Source: Streptococcus sp. M334
GTDB taxonomy: Bacteria > Bacillota > Bacilli > Lactobacillales > Streptococcaceae
Direction: 5' to 3'
Length of the DNA stretch: 64,000 bases
Assembly: GCF_000187745.1 (NCBI RefSeq)
Contig: NZ_GL732489.1
Location: 62,001-126,000, forward strand
The translations under genes and the position numbers were made by a program. The notes beneath the pieces were generated by a model. The model ran no database searches. It was not told where the DNA came from and worked only from the letters and a program-made list of their open reading frames with translations. How positions within the stretch are numbered: position 1 is the stretch's first letter; the number at the start of each line of letters is the position of its first letter. This document shows, piece after piece, positions 1-9,506 of this stretch.

Positions 1-438
1 TTGAAGGAGGATAGGGAAACATCCTACACCACCAAACATGCTGATGCCGTGTTCTTTTTGAGCTGCAAAGAGAGCTTGTTGGGCTTCGAGTTTTTCTTCT
101 TGAGTAGTCGCTTCCTTGAGACGAGTTTGATGTGGCTCAAGGACGTGCTTGAGGGCGTTCATCTTTTCAGAGTGAAGCGTTGCCTTCCATGATTGGTAGA
201 TACCAAGTGGCAAGATAATCAAGCGCACGATAATGGTTACGATGATGATAGCGACACCAAAGCCTAGACCTTGATCAGTAGCGAAGTACTTGATAGCTTC
301 AGCCATAGGTGCTCCGAAAGTATTCCAAATAAATCCTGTTGGCTCTCCTGTTGCTTTATCGACGCTAACACAGCCAGTCAAGACAAGCAACATAGCCACT
401 CCCATAGCCGAGAGTGCAAAATGTTTAATAGATTTCAC
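1..438 (-). CDS. yidC: YidC/OxaA membrane protein insertase, YidC2 type (partial)
   Basis: Inserts and folds membrane proteins, alone or with SecYEG. The visible 146 codons give an N-terminal lipoprotein signal with lipobox LVLTGC (Cys23), a short extracellular stretch, then a first membrane segment around residues 58-78 (GFGVAIIIVTIIVRLIILPL) and a charged cytoplasmic hairpin rich in Glu, Gln and Lys. The rest runs off the left edge. GTG at 438 is chosen because GAAGGA lies just upstream and the signal peptide begins there. A TATAAT lies upstream at 461-466 (complement). Association with acyP and a SpoU methyltransferase, not rnpA and jag, points to the second streptococcal copy, YidC2. Confidence 0.93.
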   Translation of the reverse strand, partial: MKSIKHFALSAMGVAMLLVLTGCVSVDKATGEPTGFIWNTFGAPMAEAIKYFATDQGLGFGVAIIIVTIIVRLIILPLGIYQSWKATLHSEKMNALKHVLEPHQTRLKEATTQEEKLEAQQALFAAQKEHGISMFGGVGCFPILLQ

Positions 439-515
439 TGTTTTTATTCCTTCTTAAAAAATTATACCTTTCTATTCTACTGTTTTTTTACAAAATATAC
501 AATAGTTCTAGAGAC

Positions 516-794
516 TTAATTTGCGATTTTAAAGTCAGGGTAGGGAGGAAAGTTGCTCAGTTTGACATCTAAGTAGCTGACTTTTGAAAAAGGTGTGGGT
601 CCTTTGCGGATTTCTTGGATAAATTTCGCCATGATAGCAGATGAGTCTGCTTGGGCTAATATTTCCACTGTGCCATCGTCGTTATTCCATACCCGACCTG
701 TGATGCCACCAATTTCAAGTGCCAAGCTGTAAACACCCCAACGAAAGCCGACCCCCTGCACCCTGCCTTGGGCAATCATTCTAACCTTTTGCAT
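516..794 (-). CDS. acyP: Acylphosphatase
   Basis: Small cytosolic enzyme (92 aa, normal family length) that hydrolyses acyl phosphates. The N-terminal phosphate-binding loop VQGVGFR supplies the catalytic Arg, and the Asn of VWNNDDGTVEI fits the second catalytic residue. The start has an AAAGGGG ribosome site. Only 33 bp separate it from the divergent methyltransferase gene, so its promoter probably lies inside that gene. It reads toward yidC2, with 77 bp between them. Confidence 0.93.
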   Translation of the reverse strand: MQKVRMIAQGRVQGVGFRWGVYSLALEIGGITGRVWNNDDGTVEILAQADSSAIMAKFIQEIRKGPTPFSKVSYLDVKLSNFPPYPDFKIAN

Positions 795-812
795 ACCAAT
801 CCCCTTTGATTG

Positions 813-827
813 TGTTATAATATTTCT
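813..827 (+). promoter_or_regulatory. Extended -10 promoter of a leaderless gene
   Basis: TGTTATAAT (TGN extended -10, hexamer 816-821) ends only 6 nt before the ATG at 828. Transcription should therefore start at or next to the start codon. No Shine-Dalgarno sequence fits between them. Confidence 0.7.
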
Positions 828-1568
828 ATGACTATTATAACCTCAAAAGCCAATTCTGTGGTAAAAAATGCCAAGAAATTACACCAAAAAAAATACCGCA
901 AGTCAGCCTATTTGATTGAAGGCTGGCACTTGTTTGAAGAAGCTGTTCAAGCTGGGGTGACGATTGAGAAGATCTTTGCCCTAGAAAATTACCGAGATCA
1001 GTTAGCCTCGTTTCCGCAAACTGTCTGGGTGTCAGAGGATATTCTGCTAGATTTAGCGGATTCTCAGACTCCACAGGGAATTGTTGCGGTGGTTCAAAAA
1101 GAAGAAGTAGGAGAAGCTGACTTTAGTCAGGGTAAATTCTTGTTTTTGGAAGATGTGCAAGATCCTGGTAATGTGGGAACCATCATTCGGACTGCAGATG
1201 CAGCAGGTTTTACTGGAGTGATTGTTTCAGATAAGTCGGCAGACATCTACAGTCTCAAGACCTTACGTTCCATGCAAGGCAGTCATTTTCATCTGCCCAT
1301 TTACCGGATGTCGAGCCAAGCGCTTCTCGAGAAAGCTAAAAAGGCAGGTATCTCAGTGCTGGCAACAACCCTATCTAAAGATTCTGTTGATTACAGAGAA
1401 CTGCCTCCTATAGAAAATTTTGTACTAGTCATGGGAAATGAGGGTCAAGGAATTAGTTCCCTCATGGCTGAAAGTGCAGATCAGTTGGTTCACATTAGTA
1501 TGAAGGGGCAGGCGGAGAGTCTGAATGTTGCAGTTGCAGCAGGTATTTTGATTTTCCATTTAAGCTAA
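828..1568 (+). CDS. TrmH/SpoU-family RNA 2'-O-methyltransferase
   Basis: A 246-residue SPOUT-fold enzyme predicted to methylate a ribose 2'-OH in rRNA or tRNA with S-adenosylmethionine. The N-terminal substrate-binding region (to about residue 95) is followed by the knotted domain with motif 1 EDVQDPGNVGTIIRTADAAG, motif 2 LVMGNEGQGIS and motif 3 ISMKGQAESLNVAVAAG. The upstream TTG at 810 would overlap the -10 box, so ATG 828 is preferred; the mRNA would then be leaderless. The exact target nucleotide cannot be told from sequence. Confidence 0.9.
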   Translation: MTIITSKANSVVKNAKKLHQKKYRKSAYLIEGWHLFEEAVQAGVTIEKIFALENYRDQLASFPQTVWVSEDILLDLADSQTPQGIVAVVQKEEVGEADFSQGKFLFLEDVQDPGNVGTIIRTADAAGFTGVIVSDKSADIYSLKTLRSMQGSHFHLPIYRMSSQALLEKAKKAGISVLATTLSKDSVDYRELPPIENFVLVMGNEGQGISSLMAESADQLVHISMKGQAESLNVAVAAGILIFHLS

Positions 1569-1622
1569 TTTTAACTTTCTTTGTTATAATCAAGGAAAGA
1601 TGTTCATAGAAAAGGAGAAAAG

Positions 1623-2306
1623 ATGAATCACACTATTATTCACGACCGCGCAGGTCTCAATCAATTTTACGCTAAGGTTTATGCCTTTGTTGGTCTGGGA
1701 ATCGGACTATCTGCTTTGGTATCAGGCCTTATGTTGACGGTCTTTCAGTCTCAGCTAGTTTACTTTTTGATGCAGGGGCGTCTCTGGTTGACCATTGCAA
1801 CCTTTGCGGAACTAGCCCTAGTCTTTGTTGCCAGTAGCATGGCTTCAAAGAATAGCCCAGCGGCTCTTCCAGTATTTTTACTTTACTCAGTATTAAACGG
1901 CTTTACCCTCAGTTTTGTGGTGGCCTTCTATACTCCAGGTACCGTTTTATCTGCCTTTGTATCAAGTGCCCTTCTCTTTTTTGTCATGGCGGCAGTCGGT
2001 ATGTTCACTAAGAAGGATTTGAGTGGGATTGGTCGAGCGATGATGGCAGCGCTTATCGGTTTGCTGATTGCCATGGTAGTTAATATTTTCTTGGCTAGTG
2101 GTTTCTTTGATTATATGATTAGCGTAGCCATGGTCTTGGTCTTCTCTGGGCTGATTGCTTGGGACAACCAAAGGATTCGCCTTGCCTATGAACAATCACA
2201 AGGTCGTGTAGCGACAGGTTGGGTTGTGTCAATGGCTCTCAGTATCTATCTTGATTTTATCAATCTCTTCCTAAGTATTTTACGTATCTTCGGTCGTAAT
2301 GACTAA
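1623..2306 (+). CDS. BI-1/YccA-family integral membrane protein
   Basis: A 227-residue protein with about seven hydrophobic segments spread over its whole length, typical of Bax-inhibitor-1/YccA proteins. The C-terminal hallmark is present: a segment ending LIAWDNQRIR followed by the last membrane span with SIYLDFINLFLSILRIFG. Family members are linked to membrane calcium leak or protease control; the bacterial role is poorly defined. AAAGGAGAAAAG precedes the ATG. A strong hairpin terminator follows at once. Confidence 0.9.
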   Translation: MNHTIIHDRAGLNQFYAKVYAFVGLGIGLSALVSGLMLTVFQSQLVYFLMQGRLWLTIATFAELALVFVASSMASKNSPAALPVFLLYSVLNGFTLSFVVAFYTPGTVLSAFVSSALLFFVMAAVGMFTKKDLSGIGRAMMAALIGLLIAMVVNIFLASGFFDYMISVAMVLVFSGLIAWDNQRIRLAYEQSQGRVATGWVVSMALSIYLDFINLFLSILRIFGRND

Positions 2307-2316
2307 AGGTCTATGA

Positions 2317-2348
2317 AATCAGTGTTTTGAATGACACTGATTTTTTTT
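2317..2348 (+). terminator. Rho-independent terminator after the BI-1 gene
   Basis: Perfect 9-bp stem AATCAGTGT/ACACTGATT with an 8-nt loop and a following run of eight T. Confidence 0.85.
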
Positions 2349-2417
2349 AAAATTTCTCTTTTCTTTTCTTGGAAATAGGTGTATAATGCTTTTAATTAAA
2401 TTTTTGAGGAGTAGTTT

Positions 2418-3410
2418 ATGAAGAAAAGTTTTATCCACCAACAAGAAGAAATTTCCTTTGTCAAAAACACTTTTACCCAGTATTTGAAAGACAAGCTAGA
2501 AGTCGTCGAAGTTCAAGGCCCTATCTTGAGTAGAGTCGGTGACGGGATGCAGGACAACTTATCAGGTGTTGAGAATGCCGTATCGGTCAAGGTTCTCCAA
2601 ATCCCTGATGCTACTTATGAAGTGGTGCATTCACTTGCTAAATGGAAACGCCATACCTTGGCTCGTTTTGGTTTCGGTGAGGGTGAAGGTCTTTTCGTCC
2701 ACATGAAGGCCCTTCGTCCAGATGAAGATTCGCTGGATGCAACCCACTCTGTCTTTGTGGATCAGTGGGACTGGGAGAAAGTTATCCCAAATGGTAAGCG
2801 TAACATCGCTTATCTAAAAGAAACAGTTGAGAAGATTTATAAGGCCATTCGTTTGACAGAACTAGCTGTTGAAGCTCGCTATGACATCGAGTCTGTCTTG
2901 CCAAAACAAATCACCTTTATCCACACAGAAGAGTTGGTAGAACGCTACCCAGACTTGACACCGAAAGAACGTGAAAATGCTATCTGTAAAGAATTTGGAG
3001 CAGTTTTCTTGATCGGTATTGGTGGTGAATTACCAGACGGTAAACCGCACGATGGACGTGCACCAGACTATGATGACTGGACAAGCGAGTCTGAGAATGG
3101 CTACAAGGGTCTGAATGGCGATATTCTTGTCTGGAATGAATCTCTGGGTGGAGCCTTTGAGTTGTCTTCTATGGGAATCCGTGTAGATGAAGAAACGCTT
3201 CGCCGTCAGGTTGCCATCACAGGTGATGAAGACCGCTTGGAATTGGAATGGCACAAGGCTTTATTGAATGGCCTGTTCCCATTGACAATCGGTGGAGGAA
3301 TTGGACAATCTCGTATGGCTATGTTCCTACTTCGCAAGAAACACATCGGAGAGGTGCAAACAAGTGTTTGGCCTCAAGAAGTTCGCGATACTTACGAAAA
3401 TATTTTGTAG
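2418..3410 (+). CDS. asnA: Aspartate-ammonia ligase (AsnA type)
   Basis: Makes L-asparagine from L-aspartate, ammonia and ATP; a class II aminoacyl-tRNA-synthetase-like fold. Length is 330 aa, the usual AsnA length. Family landmarks include the N-terminal [12 protein letters not shown] stretch, [23 protein letters not shown] and the C-terminal [17 protein letters not shown]-binding motif. RBS GAGGAG lies 10 nt before the ATG. A terminator upstream and another downstream make it a monocistronic unit. Confidence 0.96.
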   Translation: MKKSFIHQQEEISFVKNTFTQYLKDKLEVVEVQGPILSRVGDGMQDNLSGVENAVSVKVLQIPDATYEVVHSLAKWKRHTLARFGFGEGEGLFVHMKALRPDEDSLDATHSVFVDQWDWEKVIPNGKRNIAYLKETVEKIYKAIRLTELAVEARYDIESVLPKQITFIHTEELVERYPDLTPKERENAICKEFGAVFLIGIGGELPDGKPHDGRAPDYDDWTSESENGYKGLNGDILVWNESLGGAFELSSMGIRVDEETLRRQVAITGDEDRLELEWHKALLNGLFPLTIGGGIGQSRMAMFLLRKKHIGEVQTSVWPQEVRDTYENIL

Positions 3411-3415
3411 AGAAT

Positions 3416-3440
3416 CGAACCGCAAGGTTCGGTTTTCTTT
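3416..3440 (+). terminator. Terminator after asnA
   Basis: Six-bp stem CGAACC/GGTTCG with a GCAA tetraloop, followed by GTTTTCTTT. It sits just upstream of the leaderless rsmD promoter and insulates it. Confidence 0.75.
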
Positions 3441-3458
3441 CTCTTTTCGCCCATAATT

Positions 3459-3474
3459 TGGTATAATAAACGGT
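3459..3474 (+). promoter_or_regulatory. Extended -10 promoter of leaderless rsmD
   Basis: TGGTATAAT (TGN plus TATAAT at 3462-3467) ends 7 nt before the rsmD ATG at 3475, leaving no room for a ribosome binding site. Confidence 0.7.
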
Positions 3475-4014
3475 ATGAAAATCGTATCAGGAATCTATGG
3501 GGGACGTCCCCTCAAGACACTAGAAGGAAAGACGACAAGACCTACTTCGGATAAGGTTAGGGGAGCCATTTTTAACATGATTGGTCCCTACTTTGAAGGG
3601 GGACGAGTCTTGGACCTGTATGCAGGTAGTGGTGGTTTATCTATCGAGGCAGTATCGCGTGGCATGTCCAGCGCTGTTTTGGTGGAGCGAGACCGTAAGG
3701 CTCAGACAATCGTGGCTGAAAATATTCAGATGACCAAGGAAGTTGGAAAATTTCAACTCCTCAAGATGGATGCAGAAAGAGCATTGGAACAGGTATCTGG
3801 GGAATTTGACCTCATTTTCTTAGACCCTCCTTATGCCAAGGAACAAATCGTAGCAGATATTGAAAAAATGGCTGAGAGAGCGCTTTTTTCTGAAGATGTC
3901 ATGGTCGTGTGTGAGACGGATAAAGCCGTTGAACTTCCAGAAGAAATTGCCTGCCTTGGTATCTGGAAGGAAAAAATTTATGGAATTAGTAAGGTGACAG
4001 TCTATGTCAGATAA
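3475..4014 (+). CDS. rsmD: 16S rRNA m2G966 methyltransferase
   Basis: A 179-residue Rossmann-fold methyltransferase expected to methylate N2 of G966 in 16S rRNA during 30S assembly. SAM-binding motif [15 protein letters not shown] sits near residue 45, and the catalytic DPPY motif ([10 protein letters not shown]) near residue 118. N-terminal [20 protein letters not shown] is characteristic of RsmD. It overlaps coaD by 11 nt, so the two are translationally coupled, the usual Firmicute order. The message appears leaderless. Confidence 0.95.
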   Translation: MKIVSGIYGGRPLKTLEGKTTRPTSDKVRGAIFNMIGPYFEGGRVLDLYAGSGGLSIEAVSRGMSSAVLVERDRKAQTIVAENIQMTKEVGKFQLLKMDAERALEQVSGEFDLIFLDPPYAKEQIVADIEKMAERALFSEDVMVVCETDKAVELPEEIACLGIWKEKIYGISKVTVYVR

Positions 4015-5512
4015 GATTGGATTATTCACAGGCTCATTTGATCCGATGACAAATGGGCATCTGAATATCATTGAACGGGCGAGCAGACTCTTTGATAAGC
4101 TCTATGTCGGTATTTTTTTTAATCCCCACAAACAAGGATTTCTTCCTATCGAAAATCGTAAACGGGGGTTAGAAAAGGCTTTGGAACATTTGGGGAATGT
4201 TAAAGTCGTGTCTTCTCATGATAAATTGGTGGTTGATGTTGCAAAAAGACTGGGGGCTACTTACCTAGTGCGAGGCTTGAGAAATGCTTCGGATTTGCAA
4301 TATGAAGCCAGTTTTGATTACTACAACCATCAGCTGTCTCCTGATATAGAGACCATTTATTTACATAGCCGACCTGAACATCTCTATATCAGTTCATCAG
4401 GTGTTAGGGAGTTGTTGAAGTTCGGTCAGGATATTGCCTGCTATGTTCCTGAGAGTATTTTGGAGGAAATAAGAAATGAAAAAAAGATTAGATGGCCCTT
4501 GTACGTCATTGCGGCCTTGATTGTGACTTTTTTGGCGTTTGTAGTGCCCTTGCCCTACTATATAGAAGTTCCAGGTGGTTCGGAAGATATTCGTCAAGTC
4601 CTTAAAGTAAATGACACAGAAGATAAGGAAGCTGGGGCCTATCAATTCGTTACGGTTGGTGTCCAGCATGCCACTTTAGCTCATATGATTTATGCATGGT
4701 TGACGCCTTTTACAGATATTCGTAGTGCCCAGGAGACCACAGGTGGTTCTTCCGATGTTGAATTTATGCGGATCAATCAATTCTACATGCAAACATCGCA
4801 AAATATGGCCAAGTATCAAGGGCTAAAAACAGCTGGTAAGGATATTGAACTTAAATACCTTGGGGTTTATGTTTTGACTGTGACGGATAATTCGACCTTT
4901 AAAGGGATTCTCAACATCTCTGATACGGTCACAGCAGTCAATGATCGGACCTTTGATAGTTCCAAAGACTTGATTGATTACGTCAATTCTCAAAAACTAG
5001 GGGGCTCCGTCAAGGTAACTTATGAAGAGGATGGGCAAACCAAGTCTGCAGAAGGTAAGATTATCACCTTGGAAAATGGCAAAAATGGAATTGGAATCGG
5101 CTTGATTGACCGTACAGAAGTGACCAGTGATGTCCCAATTCGCTTTTCAACAGCTGGTATCGGCGGTCCAAGTGCAGGTCTCATGTTTAGTCTGGCCATC
5201 TATACCCAAATAGCTGACCCAGGTCTTCGTAATGGTCGTATCGTTGCCGGTACAGGGACCATTGACCGTGATGGTAATGTGGGAGACATTGGAGGTATTG
5301 ATAAGAAAGTTGTAGCTTCGGCTAGAGAAGGTGCCGCGATTTTCTTTGCCCCTGATAACCCTGTTAGTGAAGAAGAACAAAAAGAACATCCAGATGCGAA
5401 AAACAACTACCAAACAGCTCTGGAAGCTGCTAAAACAATCAAGACAGATATGAAAATTGTGCCTGTTAAAACCCTACAAGATGCAATTGATTACTTGAAA
5501 AACAATCCCTAG
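4004..5512 (+). CDS. coaD: CoaD fused in frame to a SepM-type PDZ/Lon-like protease
   Basis: Residues 1-161 are phosphopantetheine adenylyltransferase, the penultimate step of coenzyme A synthesis: the nucleotidyl-transferase motif [12 protein letters not shown] is at residues 9-20 and ISSSGVR at 129-135. Free CoaD is normally about 160 aa and stops here. Instead the frame runs straight into a membrane protease for a total of 502 aa. The junction reads EKK then IRWPLY at codons 159-166, inside a run of seven A (4479-4485) followed by one G. The frame with one extra G would give the usual CoaD end EKKD-stop and a separate protease start at the ATG 4476. A one-base deletion, natural or from sequencing, is the simplest explanation. 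Confidence 0.85.
   Translation: MSDKIGLFTGSFDPMTNGHLNIIERASRLFDKLYVGIFFNPHKQGFLPIENRKRGLEKALEHLGNVKVVSSHDKLVVDVAKRLGATYLVRGLRNASDLQYEASFDYYNHQLSPDIETIYLHSRPEHLYISSSGVRELLKFGQDIACYVPESILEEIRNEKKIRWPLYVIAALIVTFLAFVVPLPYYIEVPGGSEDIRQVLKVNDTEDKEAGAYQFVTVGVQHATLAHMIYAWLTPFTDIRSAQETTGGSSDVEFMRINQFYMQTSQNMAKYQGLKTAGKDIELKYLGVYVLTVTDNSTFKGILNISDTVTAVNDRTFDSSKDLIDYVNSQKLGGSVKVTYEEDGQTKSAEGKIITLENGKNGIGIGLIDRTEVTSDVPIRFSTAGIGGPSAGLMFSLAIYTQIADPGLRNGRIVAGTGTIDRDGNVGDIGGIDKKVVASAREGAAIFFAPDNPVSEEEQKEHPDAKNNYQTALEAAKTIKTDMKIVPVKTLQDAIDYLKNNP
4490..5512 (+). CDS. sepM: SepM/YlbL-type PDZ-domain S16 protease portion of the fused frame
   Basis: Listed separately because it is normally its own gene. Fusion residues 163-185 form a signal-anchor helix ([18 protein letters not shown]), then an extracellular beta region, a PDZ domain around 280-350 ([16 protein letters not shown]...) and a Lon-like protease domain with [11 protein letters not shown] (Ser390) and GGIDKK (Lys434/435) as the likely Ser-Lys dyad. 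In streptococci SepM trims competence-stimulating peptide outside the cell. The ATG at 4476 that would start a free protease reads out of frame after five codons in this sequence, so free SepM would need a restored base or slippage. Confidence 0.8.
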   Translation, partial: RWPLYVIAALIVTFLAFVVPLPYYIEVPGGSEDIRQVLKVNDTEDKEAGAYQFVTVGVQHATLAHMIYAWLTPFTDIRSAQETTGGSSDVEFMRINQFYMQTSQNMAKYQGLKTAGKDIELKYLGVYVLTVTDNSTFKGILNISDTVTAVNDRTFDSSKDLIDYVNSQKLGGSVKVTYEEDGQTKSAEGKIITLENGKNGIGIGLIDRTEVTSDVPIRFSTAGIGGPSAGLMFSLAIYTQIADPGLRNGRIVAGTGTIDRDGNVGDIGGIDKKVVASAREGAAIFFAPDNPVSEEEQKEHPDAKNNYQTALEAAKTIKTDMKIVPVKTLQDAIDYLKNNP

Positions 5513-5554
5513 TTTTTGAGTGAAGTTTCCAAACTAGCGCACAAACAGAGAAGA

Positions 5555-5569
5555 TGGTATAATAGTCAA
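5555..5569 (+). promoter_or_regulatory. Extended -10 promoter of the leaderless DUF1146 gene
   Basis: TGGTATAAT with hexamer at 5558-5563 ends 6 nt before ATG 5570. The same TGN-TATAAT-N6/7-ATG layout occurs at 813-830 and 3459-3477. Confidence 0.7.
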
Positions 5570-5800
5570 ATGGTTCAATTATTATTCACTCTAAGCAGTC
5601 ATATGCTCTTTATTTATGTGAGTTTTTACCTTTTAAAGGATCTTGTTAGATGGGAAAAGGTTTTAAAAGTGACAGCTGAGAATACAGGAAAAGTTCGTTT
5701 ACTAGTAGCCTTTTTTAGCATTTTCATGGGCTATATCTTGAGTTCTTTCTTTATCAGCCTGTATCAGTTGTGGCAAGAAGCACTTAGAGGACTATTATAA
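5570..5800 (+). CDS. DUF1146 (YwzB-like) small membrane protein
   Basis: A 76-residue protein with two membrane helices, about residues 2-22 and 44-68, joined by a basic cytoplasmic loop (DLVRWEKVLK). Length and layout match DUF1146/YwzB proteins, which often lie just upstream of murA in Firmicutes; the function is unknown. ATG 5570 is chosen because the promoter -10 box occupies the region before it. In this window the usual neighbour murA is displaced by an acyltransferase gene. Confidence 0.8.
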   Translation: MVQLLFTLSSHMLFIYVSFYLLKDLVRWEKVLKVTAENTGKVRLLVAFFSIFMGYILSSFFISLYQLWQEALRGLL

Positions 5801-5861
5801 TTTGCGTGTTTAAGAAATTACTTTCAAGATATTATTAAACTTATAGGGAGAAATAGAATTC

Positions 5862-6935
5862 ATGGATATTATAATCTTATTATTGATAACGCTATTAATT
5901 TATTTGTTACCTCAAAATAAGGAGTATCTAAATGTTAAATCTACATCAGGGCTTAGAGGATTTCTAGCTATAGGAATAATATTTCATCATTTGTCACAAT
6001 GGGTTACATCTGGTGATGAATTTTCTAATTTTTCCTATATGGGAACTTATATCGTTTCTATTTTCTTTTTTTTATCAGCCTATGGATTGTATTTTCAGAA
6101 CGAAAATAAGAAAAACTATCTAGATAATTTTTTAGTTAAGAGACTTTCTAAAATTCTAGTTCCATTTTTTTCTATATCTTTGATTTATATGTTTTACAGA
6201 TTTTTAAACGGTCAATTAATGGATTTAAATTTTTTTGCTAATTTATTTAAAAAAGGAAGTACAATTATTTATAATGGTTGGTTTGTCGATATTATAATTT
6301 TAATGTATATATTTTTTTATATATCGTTTAAGTTTTTCAGAAATAAGTTTATTTCTATTGTTATCAATACAGTATTCATAATTGGTTATATCTGTTTAGC
6401 TATAAAATTAGGTTACGGTTTTTGGTGGTATAATAGTGTTTTTCCCTTCATTATTGGCTTAATATGGGCTAAAAATAAAGAGAAAATTGATGGAGTTTTA
6501 GATAGACATTATTTTATCATACTTGTTTTAGTAACTGTGTTACTCTTTATTTCACATCAATACGATATTTTGTTGAGGTATGTGCATTTAGAAGATAGTT
6601 ATAGTTATGCGTTAGCTGCTAATTTAGATAATATTATTTTTACAATCTACTTTATTACTGTTTTTTTGAAAAAAATAAATTTTTCAAATATATATTTGAT
6701 TTTAATAGGTAGTATATCATTTGAATTATATATGATACATGGATTAGTAATCTCTATTCTAGAAAAAATATTTGTGTCATCCAGAGTAAATGATGTGTTA
6801 TTTACATTTTTTGTATTGATGATAAGTCTGATTTTAGCTTGGATTATTAACAAATTAGTTAATAGGTTTATTCAACAAGTAAGTCTATTTATAAAATCAA
6901 CATTAAAGGAAAATACTCTATGGAAAAAATTGTAG
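5862..6935 (+). CDS. Acyltransferase 3 family membrane protein
   Basis: A 357-residue polytopic protein with about ten hydrophobic segments and the family's N-terminal active-site region: [18 protein letters not shown] carries the conserved Arg and the His pair, followed by [10 protein letters not shown]. Such enzymes transfer acetyl or other acyl groups to cell-surface glycans, peptidoglycan or lipids. The gene is markedly more AT-rich than both neighbours and its 3' end overlaps the murA start by 16 nt, so it looks like an insertion between DUF1146 and murA with murA now read as part of its message. GGGAGA lies upstream of ATG 5862. The acceptor substrate cannot be deduced. Confidence 0.85.
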   Translation: MDIIILLLITLLIYLLPQNKEYLNVKSTSGLRGFLAIGIIFHHLSQWVTSGDEFSNFSYMGTYIVSIFFFLSAYGLYFQNENKKNYLDNFLVKRLSKILVPFFSISLIYMFYRFLNGQLMDLNFFANLFKKGSTIIYNGWFVDIIILMYIFFYISFKFFRNKFISIVINTVFIIGYICLAIKLGYGFWWYNSVFPFIIGLIWAKNKEKIDGVLDRHYFIILVLVTVLLFISHQYDILLRYVHLEDSYSYALAANLDNIIFTIYFITVFLKKINFSNIYLILIGSISFELYMIHGLVISILEKIFVSSRVNDVLFTFFVLMISLILAWIINKLVNRFIQQVSLFIKSTLKENTLWKKL

Positions 6936-8189
6936 TTCAAGGTGGCGATAATCGTCTGGTAGGAAGTGTTACGATCGAAGGAGCAAAGAATGCAGTCTTG
7001 CCCTTGTTGGCAGCGACTATTCTAGCAAGTGAAGGAAAGACTGTTTTGCAGAATGTTCCTATCTTGTCAGATGTTTTCACTATGAATCAGGTGGTTCGTG
7101 GTTTGAATGCCAAGGTGGATTTTAATGAAGAAGCTCATCTTGTTGAGGTGGACGCGACTGGCGATATCACTGAGGAAGCTCCTTACAAGTATGTCAGCAA
7201 GATGCGTGCATCTATCGTTGTCTTGGGACCAATTCTTGCCCGTGTAGGTCATGCCAAGGTATCCATGCCAGGTGGGTGTACCATTGGTAGCCGCCCTATT
7301 GACCTTCATTTGAAAGGCCTGGAAGCTATGGGGGCTAAGATTAGTCAGACAGCTGGTTACATCGAAGCCAAGGCTGATCGCTTACATGGGGCTCATATCT
7401 ACATGGACTTCCCAAGTGTTGGTGCTACGCAGAACTTGATGATGGCGGCGACTCTGGCTGATGGAGTTACAGTGATTGAAAATGCTGCGCGTGAGCCTGA
7501 GATTGTAGACCTAGCCATTCTCCTCAATGAAATGGGAGCTAAGGTTAAGGGTGCTGGTACAGAGACCATTACCGTTACCGGCGTTGAGAAACTTCATGGT
7601 ACGACTCATAATGTAGTCCAAGACCGTATCGAAGCAGGAACCTTTATGGTAGCTGCTGCCATGACTGGTGGTGATGTCTTGATTAAAGACGCTGTTTGGG
7701 AGCACAACCGTCCCTTGATTGCCAAATTGCTTGAAATGGGGGTGGAAGTGACAGAGGAGACTGAAGGAATTCGTGTTCGTTCTCAACTAGAAAATCTAAA
7801 AGCTGTTCATGTGAAAACCTTGCCCCACCCAGGTTTTCCAACGGATATGCAGGCTCAATTTACAGCCTTGATGACCGTCGCAAAAGGGGAATCAACCATG
7901 GTGGAGACAGTTTTCGAAAATCGTTTCCAACACCTAGAAGAGATGCGCCGCATGGGCTTGCATTCTGAGATTATCCGTGATACAGCTCGTATTATTGGTG
8001 GTCAACCTTTGCAGGGGGCAGAAGTTCTTTCTACTGACCTTCGTGCCAGTGCTGCCTTGATTTTGACAGGTTTGGTAGCACAAGGAGAAACTGTAGTTGG
8101 TAAATTGGTTCACTTGGATAGAGGTTATTACCAATTCCATGAGAAGTTGGCGCAGCTAGGTGCTAAGATTCAGCGGATTGAGGCAAGTG

Positions 8190-8203
<14 letters not shown>
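6920..8203 (+). CDS. murA: UDP-N-acetylglucosamine 1-carboxyvinyltransferase
   Basis: First committed step of peptidoglycan precursor synthesis: enolpyruvyl transfer from PEP to UDP-GlcNAc in the cytosol. Length is 427 aa. The substrate-binding [10 protein letters not shown] is at residues 21-30 and the catalytic loop Cys is Cys120 in [10 protein letters not shown], the residue alkylated by fosfomycin in this family. Start ATG 6920 has AAAGGAAAA upstream. The gene overlaps the acyltransferase before it and EpuA after it. Streptococci usually carry two MurA paralogues; which one this is rests on the epuA/endA neighbourhood. Confidence 0.95.
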
Positions 8204-9246
<1,043 letters not shown>

Positions 9247-9257
9247 AAGATAAGATA

Positions 9258-9297
9258 AACTCCTATGTCACTTGTGGATGTAGGGGTTCTTTTTTTA
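9258..9297 (+). terminator. Terminator after endA
   Basis: Stem AACTCCTA/TAGGGGTT (one G-T pair), loop of 15 nt, followed by C and T7. Confidence 0.75.
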
Positions 9298-9327
9298 CTA
9301 GTTTCAGCAGGGCTAGAATAGATACTA

Positions 9328-9431
9328 ATACTCAATGAAAATCAAAGAGCAAACTAGGAAACTAGCCGCAGGCTGTACTTGAGTACGGCAAGGCGACGTT
9401 GACGCGGTTTGAAGAGATTTTCGAAGAGTAT
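9328..9431. repeat. BOX element, boxA-boxC form without boxB
   Basis: A 104-bp intergenic repeat with ATACTC at one end and GAGTAT at the other. BoxA (ATACTCAATGAAAATCAAAG...) is followed directly by boxC (...GGTTTGAAGAGATTTTCG). A second copy lies at 63414-63518. It sits between endA and the promoter of the CNNM gene. Confidence 0.9.
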
Positions 9432-9465
9432 AAGAAAAAAATAATATGTACTGGACTATATTTTG

Positions 9466-9474
9466 TGATATAAT
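9466..9474 (+). promoter_or_regulatory. Extended -10 promoter of the CNNM/CBS gene
   Basis: TGATATAAT (hexamer 9469-9474), 32 nt before the start codon, with a GGAG ribosome site in between. Confidence 0.6.
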
Positions 9475-9506
9475 AAAAGATAAGTTACTATTTTAGGAGA
9501 AGAACT

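Noticed and set aside
810-827. TTG start at 810 for the SpoU methyltransferase
   Set aside because: The codons would overlap the -10 box of the evident promoter and there is no ribosome site before it.
4476-4515. Independent SepM start at ATG 4476
   Set aside because: In this sequence the frame from that ATG leaves the protease frame within five codons (MKKRLDGP), so it cannot make SepM without a base change or slippage.
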